Shown here: piece by piece, positions 5,878 to 11,402 of the stretch
How positions within the stretch are numbered: position 1 is the first letter of the stretch
Layout of the letters: every line of letters begins with the position of its first letter
IMG/VR virus record: IMGVR_UViG_3300010396_000076
Span: 1 to 35,729 of that record
Source of the DNA: a virus
Direction: 5' to 3' (one strand)
Length of the DNA stretch: 35,729 nt
Translations under genes and position numbers: made by a program
Notes under the pieces: model-generated
The model's input: the letters and a program-made list of their open reading frames with translations, nothing else
The model's database searches: none
What the model was told of the DNA's origin: nothing

Positions 5878-6395
5878 GTTGATTTCGCCCGATTCAACCA
5901 GCCGTTAAGGAAGATTTTCTGAGAAGGATCACGTTCGACTATTCTCTCATAGAACCATGCTCTTTCATTGCGCAGTGCAGCGAGTAGCTGGGTTGAATCG
6001 AGGGTATTTACAACTTTAAGAGTGGTCTTTCCCAACTTTCCATCGACAATAAGTTGTAAATCCGGCTTTAAAAGCCCGTTAGCGGCTCTCTGGAGAAGTT
6101 TAACGCCTTGGCTGAGCCCTGAGTTGACGCCAGCGTCAAAACAGCTTGTGGCGATTCTCATGGAATTGATTTCTTCGAATGGGGCTTTATCCCAGAATTC
6201 CTGCTTGTATATTAATTTGGCATGTGGCTTTGTGAGATTCCGCAGCTCATCCAGAGTGGCATCAGGATAGATTGATTTAAACAGTTTCCAAGTGATTCCA
6301 TATTTTGTGGCGCCCCCGTGATCTCCGAGGATTTGTGTAAACTCCGAGCCTTCATTGTCTATCACGACATCGATTGCATAATCCGAATGGCTCAT
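5874..6395 (-). CDS. Endolysin, GH108-type N-acetylmuramidase, 173 aa
   Basis: ATG 6395 has AGGA upstream and overlaps the previous stop by ATGA. The N-terminal domain has a catalytic-type IDNEG (Glu15) followed by LGDHGGATKYGIT and a later FDAGVNSG, the signature order of glycoside hydrolase family 108. The C-terminal half (VKLLQRAANGLLKPDLQLIVDGKLGKTT) is a peptidoglycan-binding domain of the PG_binding_3 kind. It should cleave the glycan backbone of host peptidoglycan at lysis. No signal peptide is visible, so it needs the adjacent holin for access. Confidence 0.9.
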   Translation of the reverse strand: MSHSDYAIDVVIDNEGSEFTQILGDHGGATKYGITWKLFKSIYPDATLDELRNLTKPHAKLIYKQEFWDKAPFEEINSMRIATSCFDAGVNSGLSQGVKLLQRAANGLLKPDLQLIVDGKLGKTTLKVVNTLDSTQLLAALRNERAWFYERIVERDPSQKIFLNGWLNRAKST

Positions 6396-6592
6396 AATTT
6401 CTTTTCCTGTTCTTTTAACCACCATATCTTCAGAGGCGATTCAAGGGGCGCTGTGGGCTTGTAGCTTTTAGATGCGCCTTTCCACCAAGGAGCTGTAGAA
6501 CGCTTCTCAGGGGCTCTCTCTGGGGATGTATAGCCCAAATCTTCCCGAATGTCTTTCTTGAAGTCCACAACAACCCCCATTCTAGGTTTCAT
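6392..6592 (-). CDS. Hypothetical protein, 66 aa
   Basis: Basic, Pro- and Trp-containing small protein (MKPRMGVVVDFKKDIREDLGY) coupled by ATGA to the endolysin gene and by overlap to the gene before it. The N-terminal VVDFKKDIREDLG followed by a low-complexity middle suggests a short partly disordered protein. No family is recognised. It may simply couple translation into the lysis genes. Confidence 0.55.
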   Translation of the reverse strand: MKPRMGVVVDFKKDIREDLGYTSPERAPEKRSTAPWWKGASKSYKPTAPLESPLKIWWLKEQEKKL

Positions 6593-6753
6593 CGTTTATT
6601 CTTCCGCGCTTCGTTCTTTTTGTCTCGTTCAATAATTATACGCAAACATTCACCGATAGGGATAGAGGGATTTTGTTCGTGCATCTGTCGCGCTTTCTCG
6701 ATGAAGATTTTGCTTTGTTCAGACGCTGGTGGTGATATTTGAATTCCTGGCAT
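6589..6753 (-). CDS. Hypothetical protein, 54 aa
   Basis: The frame is open to 6816, but starts at 6753 (MPGIQISPPASEQ) or 6765 fit better because the upstream gene ends at 6719. The product is a short amphipathic helix region (SKIFIEKARQMHEQNPSIPIGECLRIIIERDKK) with a basic tail, which could be a small DNA- or protein-binding helix. No family is recognised, and the start remains uncertain. Confidence 0.5.
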   Translation of the reverse strand: MPGIQISPPASEQSKIFIEKARQMHEQNPSIPIGECLRIIIERDKKNEARKNKR

Positions 6754-7033
6754 CGTGCGAATCATCCGAATGAAAATAAGTTTCAGGATTAGCTTTATAA
6801 AAAACTTTATCCTCAATATTTAATTGATGAATTAAATCCAATCCTTCCAAGTATCGAATAGATTTTTTTGTAAACGATATTGAAAACTCAAAATGCTTTG
6901 ATATTTCCAGCATCGTCAATGGTCTATCTAAGGATGCGGCATACACCCATATTATCCCCGCTTTTAAATCCTTAATTTTATCGTATGCCTCATTTGAAAA
7001 GTATAAAAATTGTTTCTTGTTTGAGTTATCCAC
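6719..7033 (-). CDS. Winged-helix DNA-binding protein, 104 aa
   Basis: GTG 7033 is chosen because the sequence AAGGAGG lies 8 nt upstream, a near-perfect ribosome site; TTG 7087 and ATG 7066 have none. Residues 35-80 (PLTMLEISKHFEFSISFTKKSIRYLEGLDLIH) form a clear helix-turn-helix with the wing following (QLNIEDKVFYKANPET). It lies downstream of the O-like gene and of the iterons at 7093-7170, so it could act in replication or regulate this operon. The specific family is not identified. Confidence 0.7.
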   Translation of the reverse strand: MDNSNKKQFLYFSNEAYDKIKDLKAGIIWVYAASLDRPLTMLEISKHFEFSISFTKKSIRYLEGLDLIHQLNIEDKVFYKANPETYFHSDDSHDARNSNITTSV

Positions 7034-7092
7034 AGATTTTCCCTCCTTAAGATTAAAGCTTTTCATATTGTTATTTACATAAATCAAATTCG

Positions 7093-7170
7093 AGGGGGGG
7101 TAGACCCCCCTGCTTTTCTAAAACTAGGGGGGGTAGACCCCCCTAGTCACTAGGGGGGGTAGACCCCCCT
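7093..7170. repeat. Three 19-bp palindromic iterons, candidate origin or operator
   Basis: The unit AGGGGGGGTAGACCCCCCT occurs at 7093-7111, 7126-7144 and 7152-7170, three identical copies spaced 33 and 26 bp. Each is a dyad of a G-run and a C-run around TAGA. The third lies inside the 3' end of the O-like gene and the second spans its stop codon. Directly repeated dyads in or beside a phage O gene are the arrangement of the lambda origin. They could equally be operators. Confidence 0.7.
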
Positions 7171-7535
7171 ACTTTTCTTGGTCCTGCTTTTTTATCCACA
7201 TCTTTTTTTCTATAAATATCTTCATCTGCAATGAATGGAACATTCCATTGATATTTATTTCTAGTTCCTTTTTTAACCGTAATAATAATCAGATTTAATG
7301 CTTCCAGGTCGCGCAAATGATCTCGCAAAGTGTCTCGATCAGTTAAACCTGTATAATCGTGTAAAGAAGCATATGAAGGATTGCATTCATCCTTGTAATA
7401 ACAGTAGCTTGCTAGGCTATGCAAAATTAAGCGCTTTGTGGAACATAGAGGATAAGTTTTGGCTTCGTCACTACGGAGAAAATTATTGAGTTTTTGCTGG
7501 GCGGTTTGCTTGCGAGATTTATTATCCAAATCCAT
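7143..7535 (-). CDS. O-like replication/regulatory protein with HTH_36-type domain, 130 aa
   Basis: Residues 30-95 read as a helix-turn-helix of the HTH_36 type: KRLILHSLASYCYYKDECNPSYASLHDYTGLTDRDTLRDHLRDLEALNLI, in which a helix is followed by a recognition helix after 'SYASLHDYTGL'. This domain is common in phage replication initiators and plasmid-type regulators. The C-terminal tail GPRKVGGSTPPSD is encoded by the iteron DNA, so the protein carries its putative binding site in its own gene. At 130 residues it lacks the C-terminal helicase-recruiting part of lambda O, and no helicase loader is adjacent. It is the first gene of the minus-strand operon that continues into the lysis genes. 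A pure transcription regulator is the main alternative. Confidence 0.65.
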   Translation of the reverse strand: MDLDNKSRKQTAQQKLNNFLRSDEAKTYPLCSTKRLILHSLASYCYYKDECNPSYASLHDYTGLTDRDTLRDHLRDLEALNLIIITVKKGTRNKYQWNVPFIADEDIYRKKDVDKKAGPRKVGGSTPPSD

Positions 7536-7561
7536 AAATTTAAGCTATCCATGCGCATAAA

Positions 7562-7591
7562 AGTTGATTGTCATTCCGAATCAACTATAAT
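7562..7591 (+). promoter_or_regulatory. Promoter with overlapping inverted repeat, probably divergent
   Basis: TTGATT (7564-7569), 16 nt, then TATAAT (7586-7591) is a good sigma70-type promoter reading right. The inverted repeat AGTTGATT/AATCAACT (7562-7569, 7579-7586) covers both elements, so a dimeric regulator could occlude it. The symmetry also creates TTGATT with a weaker TTTTAT 16 nt away on the minus strand, directed at the gene starting at 7535. Confidence 0.65.
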
Positions 7592-7639
7592 GCTTATTGC
7601 AACGTAAGCGGAATATCTGATTCAGAAAGGACTATTTCA

Positions 7640-7657
7640 ATGCGGGTGTTTTACTAG
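7640..7657 (+). other. Five-codon mini-ORF after a good ribosome site
   Basis: AAGGA at 7627-7631 is followed 8 nt later by ATG-CGG-GTG-TTT-TAC-TAG, a five-residue reading frame (MRVFY). It lies about 50 nt downstream of the 7586 promoter. It could be a leader or a minigene; equally it may be chance. Confidence 0.3.
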
Positions 7658-7729
7658 AACGCCCCATCGAGCCATCGAGTCTACCCCACCATAAAGATCT
7701 TTTCTAGCTCAATTCAAAAACTTAAAAAT

Positions 7730-7765
7730 GTTCTACGTAGAACCTGCGTGTTCCACGCGTGGAAC
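7730..7765. promoter_or_regulatory. Two large palindromes, operator- or parS-like
   Basis: GTTCTACGTAGAAC (7730-7743) and GTTCCACGCGTGGAAC (7750-7765) are perfect palindromes of 14 and 16 bp with the same outer arms GTTC/GAAC, separated by 6 nt. The arms and central ACGT resemble parS sites of the ParB family, but no parB gene is visible. They lie in a gene-free control region, so a tandem operator for a dimeric regulator is the simplest reading. Confidence 0.6.
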
Positions 7766-7840
7766 CTAATTCACAATTTCAGTGGATAAGTCTGTGATTA
7801 TCTTTGTATAACCATCTAAAACTCTGATTAAAAGTAATAT

Positions 7841-7880
7841 TTGCGACCTGTTCACATTTTTGCTATAACAACCATGTTAT
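7841..7880 (+). promoter_or_regulatory. Promoter for the Lys-rich micropeptide
   Basis: TTGCGA (7841-7846), 17 nt, then TATAAC (7864-7869) preceded by TG at -14 (extended -10). An inverted repeat ATAACA-ACCA-TGTTAT (7865-7880) overlaps the -10 element. It reads toward the ATG at 7922. Together with 7536-7840 it makes up the gene-free control region; the rest of that region shows no open frame longer than a few codons. Confidence 0.6.
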
Positions 7881-7921
7881 GAGCTGGGAACTTTAACGAT
7901 AACCATTTTGGAGCAATTATC

Positions 7922-7990
7922 ATGGCTAAAGAAAAGAAGAAAGAAGATGACAAAAAAGACATGAAGAAGAAAAAGAAATACTGCGTGTAG
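7922..7990 (+). CDS. Lys-rich micropeptide, 22 aa
   Basis: A 22-residue frame, MAKEKKKEDDKKDMKKKKKY then CV, with GGAG 8 nt before the ATG, a promoter at 7841-7869 and a strong terminator starting 8 nt after the stop. About half the residues are Lys. It is isolated between minus-strand genes, so the unit seems to exist to make this peptide or its short RNA. Possible roles are nucleic-acid or acidic-protein binding; nothing direct supports a specific one. Confidence 0.6.
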   Translation: MAKEKKKEDDKKDMKKKKKYCV

Positions 7991-7997
7991 CAAGAAA

Positions 7998-8019
7998 GCG
8001 GGCATTTTGGGATGCCCGC
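7998..8019. terminator. Bidirectional intrinsic terminator
   Basis: GCGGGCAT-TTTGGG-ATGCCCGC forms a perfect 8-bp stem with a 6-nt loop. On the plus strand it is followed by GATTTTGTT, on the minus strand by TTTCTTG. It separates the micropeptide gene from the convergent minus-strand operon ending at 8031. Confidence 0.85.
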
Positions 8020-8030
8020 GATTTTGTTAA

Positions 8031-8189
8031 TTAACCATCTGAAAAAGTACTCATTACAAATACGCCTGCTGCCGATACTTTAACTTTTTTCAATGCTTCT
8101 TCGATATCCTGCACAATAGAATCAGTATCATTACTTCTTCCACCTGACATATAACCTGCTAGCCAATATACAAATTGTTCTGGATTCAT
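8031..8189 (-). CDS. Small hypothetical protein, 52 aa
   Basis: Starts in an ATGA overlap with the stop of the NAMPT-like gene and is the last gene of that operon before the terminator. The product MNPEQFVYWLAGYMSGGRSN followed by an amphipathic helix (DTDSIVQDIEEALKKVKV) resembles the short 'F-x-Y-W-L-x-G' proteins common in phage operons. No function is known for them. Coupling to the NAD-related genes could be significant or coincidental. Confidence 0.6.
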   Translation of the reverse strand: MNPEQFVYWLAGYMSGGRSNDTDSIVQDIEEALKKVKVSAAGVFVMSTFSDG

Positions 8190-9835
8190 AATATCTCTCC
8201 GTCCTTATAAACTAATTTCAGCTCATTATCTGACTGCCTGAATTGATCCCAAGTTTGATTCTGTAATACTGTGAGAGAATCCCCATCCTTAACAACTTTG
8301 AGAATCCCTGAGTGGCTTTTCTTCGTGCCGTCATCAGTGATCGGATCTTTTGTGATCGCCTTACCTATGTCGTTTATTTCGCAATAAGTGGCCTTCATTG
8401 CCCAGCCAAGCGTATCTCTTGTGTTATATTGATAAGTGTATGAACCAATTCCAAATACGACATTCGTAGAAGCAAAACCTTTAGCTCTAAGTCTCTCGCA
8501 GATGTCACCGCATCTTTCCAATGTAATGGAATCTCCATAGATAACCCCGATATGCTCATCCAATTGTTTAAACCCTTTTGAATTGATTTTTCCACCGAAG
8601 ATTTCCCAGAGGAGTTCGACGACGCCTTTTTGTTGCGGTGTTAAAGTTATTTCTTTGGTTTCTTTATGATTGCACGAATCTACAACATAAAAGCGCTTGT
8701 CAAATCGATCATGAGCAATCTCAAAAGTTATCTCATAAACTCTAGTACCGACTTTAACAATGCGAGTTATTTCATCATCGCCAAACATATCTTCGCCACA
8801 TTCATCAGAGGCTTGATCATGTGCATTATCTTGCGCCCATCCAAGAGCATTTTCTAGCGCATCAAATTCTCGCACGGGGATACCGCAGAGGATATCAGCA
8901 GGATCACCAGAGTCAGGGCGAATAACAAGCTTACCATCACGAGAAAGTATTTCTGTTCGCAATATAGGCAAAGTATTAGTAATGACATGCCACAAATCCC
9001 AAGTATCGCTGACGATAGAAAGAATGCCACGAGGGTAAATTTCAGTAAGTAAACGGCGATAAGTTCCCAGCTCATCTTCTTTTCCTCCTGCTGACATTAC
9101 TGAATGTTCGGTTGCTGGAACCGATGCTATGTGAAAATCTTTACCATAATATTCTTTATTGAAAAATAAAGCTGGAATCGTATCCGTACCTTTAAAATAC
9201 TGAAGATGAGCCATGCCGCTGATGCAAGCTGATTCCACCGAGTTCATACCACGGAAAGAAAAATCATGCGCTTGATAATCAACGAACTCTGGCATATCAG
9301 AAGTTTCTTGCGCGTACTTTTCAAGTAATATGCGGTACTCTCGGGCAATAGTCGCAGAAGTACAGGCACCCCAAAGCGTACAGCTCATAAGAGTTTCTAA
9401 GTAATTCGGCAACCAGTAAAAATCAGGATGAGTGTTAAACATAACCAGCGCTGGAGTTCCACATGGAACAATCGAGCCTTCTGGAAGTGCATAAATTTCA
9501 ATCGGTAGATATCCTAATTCATGCAGTTTTGCAATGTGCTCGCAGTGCCTATGATCACCAAGAGTTTGTCGCATCAATTCTTGATATCCGTAACCTTCAT
9601 TGGTATGGACTTTATCGTGATTTAATTCAAGCCGATGGAAAAAATCAAGCGTGAAGCTTTCATGCAGATATTTTTTAAGGAAATATTGCAAACCAAAAAA
9701 TACTGAGTGATTAACTCTAGGCATTCGAGATTTGCGCGGCGTGAAGTTACTGAATATTAAATTTGTACCTTCTGGGTACATACGGTGATGTGAAGTTTTG
9801 TAAAAGTCAGCCAAGTAAATAGGATTAATTTGCAT
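8186..9835 (-). CDS. NAMPT-family transferase (NadV- or Namat-like), 549 aa
   Basis: Nicotinamide phosphoribosyltransferase family. Family residues are all present: D10-x-Y12-K-x-x-H (substrate-entry motif), R195 in FRGMNS, D218 in GTDT, catalytic His244 in VPATEHS, D277 in VSDTWD, R306 and D308 in IRPDSGDP, and D435 in IYGDS, then FGIGSYTYQYNTRD. It is longer than human NAMPT (491 aa) mainly because of a roughly 75-residue insertion (about 325-400) between IRPDSGDP and the IYGDS segment. A classical enzyme joins nicotinamide to PRPP to make NMN. The homologue Namat of the phage NARP1 pathway instead joins nicotinamide to ADP-ribose pyrophosphate, giving NAD+ directly. The gene overlaps the Prs-like gene by 11 nt and no NMN adenylyltransferase is in the window, which favours the NARP1 reading without proving it. 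Confidence 0.92.
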   Translation of the reverse strand: MQINPIYLADFYKTSHHRMYPEGTNLIFSNFTPRKSRMPRVNHSVFFGLQYFLKKYLHESFTLDFFHRLELNHDKVHTNEGYGYQELMRQTLGDHRHCEHIAKLHELGYLPIEIYALPEGSIVPCGTPALVMFNTHPDFYWLPNYLETLMSCTLWGACTSATIAREYRILLEKYAQETSDMPEFVDYQAHDFSFRGMNSVESACISGMAHLQYFKGTDTIPALFFNKEYYGKDFHIASVPATEHSVMSAGGKEDELGTYRRLLTEIYPRGILSIVSDTWDLWHVITNTLPILRTEILSRDGKLVIRPDSGDPADILCGIPVREFDALENALGWAQDNAHDQASDECGEDMFGDDEITRIVKVGTRVYEITFEIAHDRFDKRFYVVDSCNHKETKEITLTPQQKGVVELLWEIFGGKINSKGFKQLDEHIGVIYGDSITLERCGDICERLRAKGFASTNVVFGIGSYTYQYNTRDTLGWAMKATYCEINDIGKAITKDPITDDGTKKSHSGILKVVKDGDSLTVLQNQTWDQFRQSDNELKLVYKDGEIL

Positions 9836-10655
9836 ATACGTCTGAGACCTCTAATTTTCTATTTGGTAAGTAAGAAAGATTTTGATAGGAATTTGTGGTT
9901 ATTATTTTATCGAAATATTCATAAATTGGTGCTAAGCCTTTTGTGAATAAACCGTGCGTGACAATAAGATGAAGTGGATTTTTCACATTCAAAATATCTC
10001 TCAAATATTGAGCTTCAGCAATGAAAGTACCACCTCCATCACAGAGATCATCATAGATAATGATAGGGTGATCTTCTGGGATTGACTTGATTAATTTTTG
10101 GCAACCTTCATCTAATGAAATATTAAAAGATCCATTCTTTCTTTTTTTGGAAAATGCTGCATGATGTCGTTGAAGAAAATCATATCCTTCCAGTTCCAGA
10201 ATAGACTTATCACCGGCCACTAAAGCACTATCAATAGACGTGGTCATAACTAAATTCTGCAACATGCTATAAGACGTTGCACCACAATAACCAGCAGAAA
10301 TATAGTTGTGCGCCTGCATAATTTGAACTGTAGGAACTTCAAAAGATTTAATCACCTTTCCTAGGACATCCCGCATGTAGTTAGGTTCGCCAGGATTAAA
10401 TGCCCTATCTGATCTCAAACCAAATAAATATTTGAAATCTATTGACCAAATATCAAAGTCGTTCTTTCTCAATGCAGCAATAAGACAAGCCAATATTTCT
10501 AAATCTATCCAGTTTTTTACGCAGCATTTGATATAGACTTTACTTTTAACATCGAGTTTTTCTAAATCTAACTTAACGGAATGTTGTCCGTCAGGATATT
10601 TGATTATTTCCGCATTAGTAATTATGTCATCTCTAAAAGTTATAAAATTACTCAT
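9825..10655 (-). CDS. Prs-like pyrophosphokinase (PRPP or ADPR-PP synthetase), 276 aa
   Basis: Phosphoribosyltransferase-fold protein of the ribose-phosphate pyrophosphokinase (Prs) family. A PRPP-loop-type motif IIYDDLCDGGGTFI lies at residues 199-212, FGLRSDRAFNPGEPNYMRDV (78-97) matches the ATP-binding flexible region in which Prs has 'RQDR', and KKRKNGSF (170-177) replaces the canonical KRR segment. QAHNY (114-118) stands where Prs has DLHA. At 276 aa it is shorter than typical Prs (about 310). In NARP1 this family member (Adps) converts ADP-ribose and ATP into ADP-ribose pyrophosphate; a canonical Prs would make PRPP from ribose-5-phosphate. The 11-nt overlap with the NAMPT-family gene shows they work together. 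The divergent substrate-side motifs are compatible with the larger ADP-ribose substrate. Confidence 0.82.
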   Translation of the reverse strand: MSNFITFRDDIITNAEIIKYPDGQHSVKLDLEKLDVKSKVYIKCCVKNWIDLEILACLIAALRKNDFDIWSIDFKYLFGLRSDRAFNPGEPNYMRDVLGKVIKSFEVPTVQIMQAHNYISAGYCGATSYSMLQNLVMTTSIDSALVAGDKSILELEGYDFLQRHHAAFSKKRKNGSFNISLDEGCQKLIKSIPEDHPIIIYDDLCDGGGTFIAEAQYLRDILNVKNPLHLIVTHGLFTKGLAPIYEYFDKIITTNSYQNLSYLPNRKLEVSDVYAN

Positions 10656-11401
10656 TCCACAATTCTCCAGTTAGTCGCCAATATTTCTTGCTGGTTAGGT
10701 GTCCAAGGATAGAGTTCATCATTGACAGTTCTAACCATTAAGCAAGCTTGACAATCTTTATCTGAGTCTCGTAACCACACATAAATATCATCGCGATGCC
10801 AGCGTCCAATTTTATAACCTTTTCTCATAGCATCAATTGCTTCTCCAAAATTCATATCTATATCTTTTGCTGGTCTTACTTCTTTAAATTCTTTCTCTGA
10901 ACCTTTTAAATCGATGTCAAAACCTTCTACTTTATCTTTTAAATCGCCAAGGTCGGATTGTATCACTTTAATGAGATCAACTAATTGAGCATTTTGTTTA
11001 CTGGTAAAATTAATTTCTTTTAGGAATGCTCTTTCTAAAGATTCTATTCTTTCAGCCCAGTGCGAAGGGATTTGTTCTATTGATTCTCTTTCTAGTTTAT
11101 TAAGCCTTGAAAGCATGTCGACATGAGCTGATTTATGACATTCATTATCCCAATTATATGGTTCTATTTTTTCGATTCTATTTCTCAAATACACAAGCTC
11201 AGTCTGAAGATCTTCTACTAGAGTTTTAACAATTTTATTCTGATTTGAATCAATCGTGCTTTCTAATAATGCTATCCTAGTATTTTGAGCGAAAATTTTA
11301 TTTTCTATTGTACATAAAGAACATTCTTGCAATGCTGGATTAATTCCATGATCACAACTTTGGTCACGAAGCCTTTTACAAATTTGGTTTTCTGTGCTCA
11401 T
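10652..11401 (-). CDS. Tad2-like (DUF2829) domain protein with coiled-coil extension, 249 aa
   Basis: ATG 11401 has AAGGAG 7 nt upstream and is chosen over the longer frame to 11491. Residues 183-249 are a DUF2829 domain, now linked to Thoeris anti-defence 2 (Tad2): MNFGEAIDAMRKGYKIGRW at the start, then IYVWLRD, then WTPNQQEILATNWRIVE. Tad2 proteins are known to bind and sequester cyclic ADP-ribose signal molecules. The N-terminal 180 residues are unusual: a Cys cluster (residues 16-30, CDHG...ECSLC) and several coiled-coil helices, so this protein probably oligomerises or tethers the sponge domain. It ends in an overlap of 4 nt with the Prs-like gene, in one operon with the NAD+-restoring pair. 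Whether it binds a signal nucleotide is inferred; DUF2829 domains of unknown function also occur. Confidence 0.75.
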   Translation of the reverse strand: MSTENQICKRLRDQSCDHGINPALQECSLCTIENKIFAQNTRIALLESTIDSNQNKIVKTLVEDLQTELVYLRNRIEKIEPYNWDNECHKSAHVDMLSRLNKLERESIEQIPSHWAERIESLERAFLKEINFTSKQNAQLVDLIKVIQSDLGDLKDKVEGFDIDLKGSEKEFKEVRPAKDIDMNFGEAIDAMRKGYKIGRWHRDDIYVWLRDSDKDCQACLMVRTVNDELYPWTPNQQEILATNWRIVE

Positions 11402-11402
11402 T

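Noticed and set aside
7093-7170. Possible CRISPR array in the repeated G/C-rich units
   Set aside because: Only three 19-bp dyads with spacing of 33 and 26 bp and no variable spacers of even length; each unit is a palindrome inside or next to a DNA-binding gene, which fits iterons or operators better.
5874-7535. Prophage or temperate lifestyle call
   Set aside because: There are HTH regulators and a Cro-like protein, but no integrase, excisionase or attachment site is visible in this window; P22-like virion genes alone do not prove lysogeny.
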